A stretch of DNA of 64,000 nucleotides from Chrysogorgia sp. JL179-B06 (lineage: Eukaryota > Cnidaria > Anthozoa > Scleralcyonacea > Chrysogorgiidae): positions 1,014,501 to 1,078,500 of the forward strand of contig JAYKKM010000016.1 of assembly GCA_035772405.1 (NCBI GenBank). The letters are read 5' to 3'. Positions 48,113-63,119 of the stretch are shown here, in pieces. Below the pieces are notes generated by a model. It saw nothing but the letters and a program-made list of their open reading frames with translations, was not told where the DNA came from and searched no databases. The first letter of the stretch is position 1. Every line of letters begins with the position of its first letter. The position numbers and the translations under genes were made by a program.

Positions 48113-51100
48113 CTATAAATTAAGTTGATCTAAAATATCATGAAATGTTGGGCGATCCCTTGGATTTTTGTGAAGACACTTTTTTGATATCAGTTTAAGT
48201 TGGGTATCATGACCCAATGTTGTCAAGACTTTGTAGCACTGCCTCAGCATACGCCCATATGAATATATATCTGAAGCAAATGACTGACAATGTGTGCCAT
48301 TGATGAGTTCTGGAGCAAGGTGACAATGGTCCTTAAAATACCTTTCCTTCTCCTTGTTATTTAATTTATACCATTTGGCATTACATAATTTCCTGCATTT
48401 ACCAAAATCAATCAAAATAGGATGCACATCAGAAAGTACATTACTCAGCAAAATATTGTCACCTTTGATGTCATTATGTAGAAGGGACTTGCTGTGGACA
48501 TACAGAAGCGCATCAGCAATTTCTTTAAATATTCTAGTCCATTTGTGTAAGGTTTCTATAATACCTGACTTCATAGCATCCCAGAGAGTTATGCACTTTC
48601 CATCAATACCATACAATTGCGAGACCATTAAATAAGGTTTCTTCTCCAGACAAACTCCAAACAATGAAGGTAACCCTGGAGTTTAAACAAATAAATTATT
48701 TTGCATTCAGTTACAGAACATACGTAGGAAAGGATGTTTCAGTACATTAAGGCTTTTTGGCTACACATCTTGTGTATTATCTTAATATTATTTAATCTTA
48801 ATATTATTCTTAATATTATTTAATTATTGTTTTTAGTTATATATATTGTTTAATTATCTATTATTTAAGAAATAGAAAACATTTTCCGTGTTTACATACA
48901 GTTATATAAACATGAGTGGAAGTTTGGGAGAACAAGAAATTTCTTCCACGAGTGTTTATATAACGTATGGGAACACGGATAAAAATGTTTTCTATTTCTT
49001 TTATAAAATAACCCGTAGAAAGCAAATAAAATGTAAAAATATATTTTTTATCAACACGTAAATATGATGGCGCCGTGTGGCTAATTTATTGATGGTGTTA
49101 TGATGTCTAATTGATGGCGTATGATGGCTAATTCAGGCGCGGATTTAGAAGTTAGTCGCATAAATTAGATTTAGAATTTGCAATTCAAAATACCTGTGAA
49201 TAACAATCCTATTGGATAGGTTTTTGTTCTGAATTATTCTTAAGAAAAGCATAACCAATAGGGTTGTTCATGAAGTGTCTAATTTATGCGACTAACTTCT
49301 AAATCCGCGCCTGGCTAATTGATGGCGTATGATGGCTAATTGATGGCGTATGATGGCTAATTGATTGCGTATGATGGCGTAGGATGGCTAATTGATGGCG
49401 TATCCATCCATGTTATACAGCCTGATATAAACACGGAACTGACCAATCACAGCGTGCATAAGACACGACTTATTTTATAAGTAGTATATAGTATATTAGA
49501 GAATATATATATATATATATATATATATAAGACTCTGATGAAGTTACTCTGATAACGGGCTCCGCTCGAAACGTCAGTATCTTGTTACTAAATTCTTGGC
49601 AGTTTACCACCTTTTCACTTTGCTATATATTCAAAACACTGTCTACGCAGCACTCTACTTTTATATATATATATCTTTTATATATAGTATATATTATGTA
49701 TTTTATTAGTTTAGTTCAATTTGTAATTGATGGCCACAAGTTTATCGGCTTTGCTTGGCATATGTTACCATCATTTAATAAAGTTGTTATTATTATTATT
49801 ATTATTATTAACAGGGTCTAGATGGGCTGTTTACACTTCACATATTGCTGATATATATATACACTTATTTGATTGATATGATGATAATGGAGACACTGTT
49901 GCATAGACTAATCATAAACAGTATTGTAACAGTAAATAGTGTGCAATAATGTTAAGTATTATTGGTTGATGTACGAAATATATGGAATGAAACTAGGGTT
50001 GGATGGACCTGATAGTGATTTTACTATACAATACCATTTATGATATTTATATAATACTACTTGTAAATACTATATAAATGGAGTATTATTTACCAGGATG
50101 ATCAAACAGGTTTATTATACTTGCTTCCCAATGCACATCAGTCTTTCTAACATGGCTTTCATAGTTCTTTACAGCCACCTGAATTCCTTTGTATTGCCTT
50201 TTGTTACATATCCCAAAAGTACCCTTTCCAAGAAAGGAATCTATTTCACAGGTATGCAGGTTCTTTCTGTCAATGTTTTTAGGAACTCTAATAAAATTAA
50301 TATACTGTTAGAAATATGGGGGTAGAGGTGAAATAATTAAGGGTGAAATAATAACTCTTTTCAATAATACAGTATAAACTTTTCAAAAGAACTCTTTTTC
50401 TGACCACTTTTCTGTTATTTTTTCACCACTGCCAGTACTATTTCTCACTTGTGCTGCTGAGATTGTCCCAACTCCCCTCCCATGCCTAGTTTTTTAGAAT
50501 TTGATCTTACATTCATTCAAACAAACAATACTAACCATAACCCTATCATTAAGAAACTTGATAACTCCTAACTCTTACATAACCCTTTATTACCCAGGAA
50601 GTCTTTAATTGACGAGTAAAATCGTCTGGCATTAGCCAGTGTAAAATACTAAAGGCACTCTTGGGCATGAAAGGGTTAATCAAGAAGTTTCTTAAGACAC
50701 TTCATATAATACTTCTTAATGCATGTTAAGCCCCGATGATGCTACCTGGTTGCTACCTGGTTGGCAATTTTACATAGATGGCATTTGAACAATGGAAGGG
50801 AAATTGACACACAAGACTTCCCAAAAATGACAAATTCCCTTGGGGGTTGCCCCCCCCCCCCCATGCAGTAATTTTATCATTCATTATTGTAATTAATTAT
50901 ATAAATTTACTTAAAATTATTAGTTGAGGATACCTATAAAACTTCAATTTTTTCTTCTCCTCTGTCTTGTACTTATTCAAATAAGCGGCTGTCAGCTTTT
51001 TCTCTTCTTGTTGTTCCTCCTTTAACTTAGTCACTTCAGCTGTAAGCTTTTGGACGGTGAGGTAGAGTGAATTACGCACTTTCCATTTTTTCTGTTGACT

Positions 51101-51394
51101 CATTTTTCTAAAAGATTCCTTCTTTTTTCTATTTTTCTGCAACCGCTTCTTCCGCATTGCTTCTATACTTCTTTTCCCTTTACATGTATTACTATTGGTA
51201 GGTACGGCTTCGCTTGCAATCAACTGGTCACCTTGAACTAGCTGCACTTGACTGAGCCGATCGTCAGCAAGCGGTAAACCTCTCGCACGATCTGCTAATA
51301 AGCACCCATGGCCATGAGATGCATTAGCTTGACTCAACTTCAGAGCAGCGAATCCTCGGTGGTAACAGTTAAATAATGGCTTCGTTCCCTCCAT
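48113..51394 (-). CDS. Protein kinase carried by the EnSpm element, three exons
   Basis: Exons 51394-50934, 50287-50094 and 48675-48113, all with GT/AG borders and consistent phases (2, then 1), giving 405 residues. Exon 1 is basic and coiled-coil (KRLQKNRKKKESFRKM, later TAEVTKLKEEQQEEKK). Exon 2 holds the N-lobe: glycine loop GKGTFG at 174-179 and VAVK with Lys194. Exon 3 holds HNDIKGDN (catalytic Asp287), DFGK (Asp308), an APE-type LAPEL, and SDIYSYGRML. All catalytic residues are present, so activity is plausible; Ser/Thr or dual specificity is not resolved. It lies inside the transposon, divergent from the second EnSpm gene. Related multicopy kinases occur in cnidarian genomes (memory, unverified). 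Confidence 0.85.
48857..49470. repeat. Palindromic repeat and GGCTAATTGATGGCGTATGAT minisatellite
   Basis: 48869-49005 is an inverted repeat (AAATAGAAAACATTTT / AAAATGTTTTCTATTT). From about 49079 a 20-21-base unit containing GGCTAATTGATGGCGTATGA recurs about seven times up to 49402, interrupted by a hAT-like MITE. All lies in intron 2 of the kinase gene. Confidence 0.8.
49134..49313. mobile_element. hAT-like MITE, copy 2
   Basis: 180 bases with the same CAGGCGCGGATTTAGAAGT termini as the copy in PolB-1 but in inverted internal orientation. Flanked by GCTAATT on both sides; because the surrounding minisatellite itself repeats this word, the duplication length cannot be fixed here. Confidence 0.85.
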
Positions 51395-51906
51395 CGAAGT
51401 TCAATTCTGGCGGGAATACTGTAAGGAGTCTTGAGGGTTCAAGGTTCGTTCAGCAAACAATCGATGCCTGTTCTGTAGTTCGTTCCAGGGGGGCAGGTAA
51501 CGACCGGGGCATATTAACTTACCAAATGTTGATATTCTTGTTTACCAAATTTACAATTTTATTTCAAGTTCAATTTATTCAATCTTTACTCGTATATATT
51601 AACGACATGACCAATCAGCAGAGAAGCTTGCCAACCAGGTTGATCGCGCCCAGCATTTGAGAAGGGTTTTAGTATCTAGGGCTTAATATGCCTACGGATA
51701 TAAAGCACCACCATATGATATTATATTATCCAAACGCGCGCCAAATTCAAATTATTATCGCCAGCGTCACAGAGCGAACGGTTGTATTATCCTTAATGCT
51801 GCCGTACTTTTGTGATATTCCTACTTCTGAGAGCGCCTGGTTCACTCTTACCGGAGATATCATAGTATTATCGTAGACATTCAATCGTGGAATTGAATCA
51901 TAGAAA
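51395..51906. promoter_or_regulatory. Divergent intergenic region (kinase / EnSpm second gene)
   Basis: 512 bases between the kinase ATG (51394, minus) and the ATG at 51907 (plus). Two head-to-head genes share it, so a bidirectional promoter is likely. No TATA box stands out at either end. Inference from layout. Confidence 0.5.
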
Positions 51907-56854
<4,948 letters not shown>

Positions 56855-57329
56855 TTGCAGAACAATGTTATATTGCATTTTATAGACAGTACTGCATACA
56901 TCAATTAGCAATATTTAAATTTTTTCAACAATAATATATATACTAGAGTTTTTTTTGCAGAATTTATTTTCTATACATGCTAAAAAAAATTATTATGGGA
57001 CTGTATTATCATTTCAATAATGAATTACAATATTATATTGAAATGTTGTAATTCTTATATTCTTGCTTATACTTACAAATATATGTATATATTCTTCTAA
57101 TAATTTGTATACCTCGGTTCATTAAACATTATTATTACAGAAAATATGACGTTGTCTCGAAAATGTTTTTGGTAACTCCCTTCCCATTTCTTTGAACGAA
57201 GTTAAGAATCAATATGCCAAAATAATTTATGGTTTAATGCAACCTAAAACAATCATGCCAAGCTGTGAATTCATGAGCAGAATTTGTTGTATATGATATG
57301 CAAACAATTAAATATTCACTAAACATTAC
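56855..57329. other. 3' flank of the second EnSpm gene
   Basis: A+T-rich with no coding frame. ATTAAACATTATTATTACAG near 57121 is a possible end of transcription region but no clear signal stands out. Confidence 0.4.
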
Positions 57330-57791
57330 TTGACCTTTAAGAAGCTTTAAGTGTCAATTTAAGTTATCTTTAATAGACTTTAGGTGAATAACCATAAATT
57401 TCCTGACATTTATGTATTCCCGATAAAGCTACATAAAGGGAGCTTTATGTGAGTTTAAGTTGCTCCTTAAGTATGTTAAAGTATCCATGGAGCCAAACTT
57501 TCTGAACATAAATTTAAATATACTTTATAAGTCTTTAAGGTACCTTAAATCTACATTTATGACGAATTAAGGTCCAACCTTAAAGTTTCTTTAAATGTTG
57601 ATTTAGGTAACATTATTAACCTTTAAGGATAGTTCATAAATGACTCGCTAGGGTGCTTTCGGGTCCACCTTAAATGTCAACTAAATCTGTGTTTCATACA
57701 TTTAAGTTACCCCTAAAGCTTCGTTAAATAGTTCATTAATGTAGCTTTAGGTAACATTTCGGTAACCTTAAATCTCTTATTTCGCCCTGTG
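57330..57791. repeat. EnSpm right subterminal repeats and terminus
   Basis: Dense short words (CTTTAAG, TTAAAG, CTTAAAT) in both orientations, mirroring the left end. The terminal inverted repeat is ATTTCGCCCTGTG at 57779-57791, followed by the GTA duplication. Confidence 0.75.
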
Positions 57792-57794
57792 GTA

Positions 57795-57833
57795 GGATTA
57801 AATACCCCTGCAAGATTATTACACAGCATTTAA
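57795..57833 (+). pseudogene. mcp: MCP C-terminal fragment beyond the EnSpm insertion
   Basis: After the duplicated GTA codon the MCP frame continues for 12 sense codons to TAA. The piece is too short to recognise alone; it is assigned through frame continuity across the insertion. Confidence 0.75.
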
Positions 57834-57870
57834 TTATCAACATTTGTAACAAGGGGATGTACAAAAAAAT

Positions 57871-58002
57871 ATGAAGAAAACAAAACCCATTACAACAAAG
57901 AATAGAATAAATAAACCAAAAATAAAAAACCCAGTTATTAACAAAATACCACTAAATCGTGAACATATTCTTGTATTTCCACCGTTTTCAGCTTGCGCAT
58001 AA
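57871..58002 (+). CDS. Small basic protein, 43 residues
   Basis: ATG 57871 to TAA 58000-58002. Lys/Asn/Ile/Pro-rich (KTKPITTKNRINKPKIKN), ending PPFSACA. It begins 38 bases after the MCP stop in the late-gene direction. Function unknown. Confidence 0.4.
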   Translation: MKKTKPITTKNRINKPKIKNPVINKIPLNREHILVFPPFSACA

Positions 58003-58008
58003 AAAAAA

Positions 58009-58537
58009 ATGAATGAAGAAAAAAATGATGAATTATAAAAAGAAGAGGAAAAAAAGACGAAAAAAATGATACTTCAAGAGATGATCATGATGATGATGAT
58101 GATAGTGAAAATGATAGTGATGTTGTTAGCGATGATGTTAGTGATGAAGTGGATAGTGAAAGTTCAATAACTTCTTATTCATCAAGTTGCGAAGATGATT
58201 TAAAATTTTTAGAAACATTAGTTCAATTAAATAAAATAAGGATTTTTTACCATCGTTAAAAAAATATCTTAAAGCAGATATTGATAACAAAAATACTTTG
58301 TTAGATTCTCAATTAATTAATAAATTACAATACATTGCTAAAAATATTTTAAATAAAAAAATTTCTATCCAACTTTCCAGTGATAATAAATATATTTTGA
58401 ATAAGTTTTCTAAGAACAAAATAAAAGAAAAAGACTTAAAAATATTATTATCTGAGGATTTTCGAATCATCAACATATATCAAAAAGCATACAAATTGCT
58501 TAACCAACAAATAAAAAACAATGACCGCAGTAAATAA
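58009..58537 (+). pseudogene. Acidic, helical protein of Polinton 2, frameshifted
   Basis: Starts MNEEKNDEL at 58009. Coding then changes frame: a long Asp/Ser-rich stretch (DDHDDDDDDSEND), FLETLVQLNK, and finally KYLKADIDNKNTLLDSQLIN to a TAA at 58535-58537. About 170 codons in total. Its end overlaps the next gene start by 17 bases. Unknown function; its position between MCP and protease is typical for structural or assembly genes. Confidence 0.45.
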
Positions 58538-59204
58538 AATGCAATTAATTAATCCGAGTAAATTAAATGAAATTTTAGATTTAATCAAAAATGATCATGA
58601 AAACGAAAAATTATTGCAGGGAATTAACAACAAAAATAATTTCGAACTTATTGAAAGTAAAAATAAAATGAAAGAAGAAATGCAAAAAGTTAATAATGAT
58701 CAACGTGTCGCAGAGAGTATGGTTAGTTTTTTAAAAAGACAACAAAATATGAAAAGAAAAAAAATGAACTAGATAATGAGGTTAACAATGATGAATCACC
58801 CGAGGTTAGGAAAACACCGACTGTGACAAGTGGGCAACAAATAAAGAATTTCTTGAAAAGAAAAAAAATTAAAATTAAAGATACAGATATAATAAAATTA
58901 AATTGTGTTGGAATAAACCATCATGATTTATTATACGATTTAACGCATAATGTCAGCAAACAAAACATGTTCAATCTTACACAACATAAGCAGACGGTTG
59001 CTTTAAAAGAATTGAAAAAAAAACATATGCCCGCATATTATATACGTAATATAAAATTACGACAACGTTATATAAATTTGGGAAAAACAACTTCTTTCTG
59101 CTGCGAGTAACGAAGAACCATCTACATCCCTCACTACCCACATTCCTACCCCACCTTCAACACCCTATTCAACACAAAGAAAATGGCGACGAAAAAATCA
59201 ATGA
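58521..59204 (+). pseudogene. Hypothetical structural-region protein, frameshifted
   Basis: ATG 58521. The first 80 codons are Lys/Asn/Glu-rich with coiled-coil character; a frame change occurs at the A8 run near 58753-58760. The middle has TSGQQIKNFLKRKKI and GINHHDLLYDLTHN, and another change near 59085 leads to a Ser/Thr/Pro-rich tail ending at TGA 59202-59204. Overlaps the protease start (59183). No known domain. Confidence 0.45.
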
Positions 59205-59792
59205 ATTTACACTGTTTTTTAACCCAATTTTTATTTACGAACGAGATTAATAAAATTTCAAAAATAAATAAGTTTTTAAATAAATATTATTTGGGTACAT
59301 TTCCTGCAAATATTTTTCCTAAAAAAATTTTTTATCCCTCGTGTTGGATTTGGAATATGGATCTAGCAGATCAAAACGGTCAACATTGGGTTGCTATATG
59401 GGTGGATAAACAAAGAAATATGTATTTTTTGATAGTTTTCCTAAAGATGTATTGTTTTATAAACGTGAATATTGGTATGATTATAGTGTAAAAAAGGACT
59501 AAAATTTCAATGTATTCAAAGTAAACAATTACAATCCAAAAATACTACCGTGTGTGGGAATTGGAGTTTATTATATTTATACAATAAATGTCATAATGAA
59601 GTCGAAAATAATAATAAACAAAAAATATTTAAAAATGAACGTATTAAAATAAAAAATGATATTAAATTAAAAAATAAAATAGAAACAATTTTGGATAGTG
59701 TACTAGTTAGAATATATAATAAAAAATGTAAAACAAATTTTAAGAGTAATAACAATCAGTCATGTTGTAGTTTTAATAATGCCAATTTTTAA
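59183..59792 (+). pseudogene. pro: Adenain-like maturation cysteine protease, frameshifted
   Basis: Capsid maturation protease of adenovirus/Polinton type. From ATG 59183 the frame reaches the catalytic His (GQHWVAIW, His68). A one-base deletion in the T-run near 59426-59432 then shifts the frame, after which the Asp-containing DSFPKDV appears. The catalytic Cys lies in VCGNWSLLY (codon 59553). A Gln (IQSKQL) of the oxyanion hole is also seen. The Lys/Asn-rich tail ends at 59792. Last rightward gene of the cluster. Confidence 0.8.
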
Positions 59793-60367
59793 TTAAAAAA
59801 CAAATATTTAATTATTTACTGTGGTTTATTTATTGTTTTTTTCTTCATGATCTCGATTAATTTTTTATTGCATTATACAGCGAAAAAAGGAACCCTCCTT
59901 TTTGTTTTATTTTGTTTTCTAAGGGTAACACTGTTACCCATCCAACCCCCTTTTTGTTTTATTTTTATTTTTTTTCTAAGGGTAACGCTCCTTCCATATC
60001 TTTTTCTTACCATGTTTTTTAAAAAATATAGTTGATGTGCCTATATATTTTTACCCCCCTAGGGAATATAGGACACTGTTACCAATCCAACCTCCTTTTT
60101 GTTTTCTTTTTCTTTTTCTTTTTCGAATACCCAATCCCAATTGACTTCCAACTATTTGGCCCAAAGGTCCTAAAAATTTAGAACACTACCCCCTTTTTGT
60201 TTTTGTTTTCTAAGGATAATCCACCTCTTGCTTCTATATCTTCTTCTTGCCATGTTTGTTTTAAAAAATTCATACACAATATATACACCCCATACTATAT
60301 ATACTTTTTTAAAAATCGATTTTCGACAACTCTTTATTTTTTTTGAAATTTTAATTTTTACATTTAT
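59793..60367. other. Convergent intergenic region with repeated motif
   Basis: Between the protease and the oppositely oriented ATPase. A block of CTCCTTTTTGTTTT..., TTTTCTAAGGGTAAC and CACTGTTACC words occurs about three times (59890-60250), with a 17-base near-palindrome GGGTAACACTGTTACCC at 59925. No gene. It may hold transcription end signals for both gene sets. Confidence 0.5.
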
Positions 60368-61045
60368 TTACAAATCATAGATTATCGTTGATTCATGTGG
60401 AAATACATTGGTTCTAATTCTACAATTTTCATACCCTTTTCTACAATTATCAAATACCAAATAACCATAGGGTTTATCATTAATTTCACTTAATACTTTA
60501 TTGAATCTATTTTTATTAATTTTTTTATTATCACATATCGTATACATATTATTATAATCACTTAAATTTTTAAACATAACATAATATTGACTATTGACAC
60601 GTAAATTTCGCAATTTACCATTACCATATGTTAAATTTTGACATGTAAAAATAACACTAATATTACGATGATGGACATCTTGAGTTGCAATATTATCTAT
60701 TATTTCAAGATTTTCTTTTGATGATGTTGCAACTAACATGAGATCATCTAATATTATTAAAGTATTTTCACGGGTATTCGTTTGTATATCGGTAATGCGG
60801 GGAATACCCTTTTGACAATCGATAAATTCAACACTAATATCTGTTTTTTCCGCAAGAACTTTTTCCATTTCAGCGTACAGAGGTTGATAAATTGAATATA
60901 AATGAACAATTTTAAAAATTGTAGGTGTAATCATAGTGTTAATATTTTTCAATAATTGTAATATCCAATATGTTTTCCCACTTTGACTGGGACCACATAA
61001 CGTTAACATAAAATGGTGTTGAAATGGTAATAAAACATTGTTCAT
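60368..61045 (-). CDS. Polinton 2 packaging ATPase (A32/FtsK-HerA type)
   Basis: An intact 225-residue ATPase that drives genome packaging into the capsid. Walker A is GPSQSGKT at residues 18-25. Walker B is TLIILDDL at 95-102 with both acidic residues, and a sensor-like TCQN follows at about 152-155. Length is usual for Maverick/adintovirus ATPases. It starts one base after the PolB-2 stop, so the two are probably co-transcribed. Confidence 0.92.
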   Translation of the reverse strand: MNNVLLPFQHHFMLTLCGPSQSGKTYWILQLLKNINTMITPTIFKIVHLYSIYQPLYAEMEKVLAEKTDISVEFIDCQKGIPRITDIQTNTRENTLIILDDLMLVATSSKENLEIIDNIATQDVHHRNISVIFTCQNLTYGNGKLRNLRVNSQYYVMFKNLSDYNNMYTICDNKKINKNRFNKVLSEINDKPYGYLVFDNCRKGYENCRIRTNVFPHESTIIYDL

Positions 61046-61046
61046 T

Positions 61047-63119
61047 TCAGTTATCTAAAAATCCAAACGGAATCGTATTAAAATTATTTTTAACAACACG
61101 TTTATTAAATGTAAATGAAAATTTTTTTACTTTTATCATTGGCTATATTTAATAATTCTTCATAATCGTTTAAAAAACACACTTGTGTATTATTTTCGTT
61201 TTGGGCAAATTTTCCCCATAACGAATTTAAAAATGTTTTTGCAATAGTTCTTAATCCGGGATTTTTCTCTATTTTGTCTTTATCTAAAAAAACATTTTCA
61301 TTTTTTAAATAATCATTACAATACTGTTTAATTTTATCATCATTTTTACTTCCATCTGCGTTCAAACAATCCGTAGGAATTCCTGAAGATTCTTGTTTGA
61401 TTTTTAAAAATTGATTTACGTATTGTGAAAAAATTTTTTCTTTGCGTTCAAAATGATATATTTCGTAAAGAGCTATTATTTTATATCCCTTATCTATAGC
61501 AACATTAATCTCAACACTAGTCCAAGTACCCGTTAAGTATCGATCGCTTTCATTATGTTCACGTTTATTACATTTATTCACAGCACATTTATAACATAAA
61601 GGAAATAATAATTTCCCATCTATTCTAACAGGTAAAACAGGAAAGTAAATATTTCGAGGAGGTGAAATACAACATTTTATTGAACCAAATATGTCCTTGA
61701 TTTTTATTTTATTACAATCTTCACCCAGTAAAATAGTAGGATGCCCCACAGGAAAAACATAATTTTTTTTTACATAGGGGTATAGCGATGTAAAATCTAC
61801 ATAACTTATTCGTTCGTTGGGTTTTGTTTCTTTAAATAAACATACTAGGGAAGTTCGTCCTCCATATAATGCGTCACGTGGTGTTAAAGGAGTAAACGGA
61901 TAAAATTTTCTTTTCTTTTCAATTAATTGTTTCTGTGTATATTTTTTTTCTTCTAAATAATCACATTCCCACATCTCGATTAATTTGTAACCGGCATTTT
62001 TTATTATCCAAGAAAAACGTTGCGTATTTGCATATAAATTACTAAATTTTTCGTTTGTAAGAACGTTTAATGCGTAGGGGTCAAAACATTTGGGACATCC
62101 GTGGTAAAAACAACCATGAAATTGATATATTGTATCATTATAAAAACGATCGACAAAACGTCCTAGAATTTTTTTTTCACCATTTTGTGAACAGATATAT
62201 TCTATATTTCCTCCTAATTCTCGATTAATTTCATCTAACCAATCAATAGCAATTAAACTTTGTTTTACACCCACCCTATACCCCAAAGCAGGAATAATTC
62301 CTACACAATTTTTAAAAAAAAAATTAAGTCTATACACTTTCAAAGCTAAACTAGCAATTGTAATACAATTATTTGCATAAAAGGGTGTAATATGACCAAT
62401 TGCACCTATCATTGTAGAAAATTTAACACAACCCTTTCTTAAAATATCTACAATAATAATAAATCTCTTTACGAAATATATATTTCTCTTTCTTTTTTTC
62501 TAAATACCATGTTTCAAATTCATTTAGTGTTGCTGTATTCATATTTTTCGTATCAAAAAATTTTCGATCTACAATTTCACCCTCATAAGTTAAATCGTAA
62601 AATTCATAAGGACGAAATCCCTTACATTCCCCTTGGAGATCCATTGCTTTTGGAATATCTGCTAATTTCATACTTAAAAACAAATAACTATCTAGTATTC
62701 TAATATTTTGTTCTTTAATTATTAAACTCATTATTTTAGTACCGTTCATTATAGTATTCGGTATTATCTGTTTTATTTCTAAAAAATATTTTAAAATAAA
62801 AATAGTATCAAATCTACCCCCGTTATGAGCTATCCAAACGGAATTTGTTTGTTCAAACATAAATTCACATAAAGTTTCAATAACATTGTTATCAAAAATA
62901 AATTGTCTATTCCCGCAACAACTAACTTTTTCAATAGTATATCGATAATTTCTTGATCATCCTTTTTTTCAAGAATGTTTGTTTTTTTAAATTCAATATG
63001 TTGACATTTTTTACATACTTTTTGGACGATACAATAAAAAGGTACGAGCAATTTAGTTTTGTTTACTTTTGTATCAAAATCAAAAAAAAATAAAGTGGGT
63101 TCACTTTCTTCACGGTCTT
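61047..63119 (-). pseudogene. polB: Polinton 2 DNA polymerase B, internally deleted
   Basis: Transcribed leftward. From the right: LFFFDFDTKV (exonuclease I), Cys pair CKKC, frame changes near 62860-62940, NGGRFDTIFI, FHGCFYHGCPKC, DALYGGRTS, an intact motif A DFTSLYPY, Cys-rich CYKCAVNKCNKR, and motif B region KNPGLRTIAKTFLNSLWGKF. After ANDKSKK about 510 bases present in PolB-1 are missing, including motif C. The tail FSFTFNKRVV then follows in another frame to TGA 61047-61049. The N-terminus is lost at the LINE C junction near 63118. Confidence 0.88.

Noticed and set aside
50098..50325. 75-codon plus-strand frame
   Set aside because: It is antisense to kinase exon 2, which has a glycine loop and exact splice phases.
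48113..51394. Kinase as an ordinary host gene next to transposons
   Set aside because: It lies inside the EnSpm boundaries fixed by the split capsid gene, flanked on both sides by EnSpm genes.
61105..61130. PolB-2 ending naturally at KKIFIYI
   Set aside because: The neighbouring frame carries the conserved C-terminal tail found in PolB-1, so this stop is produced by an internal deletion and frame change.
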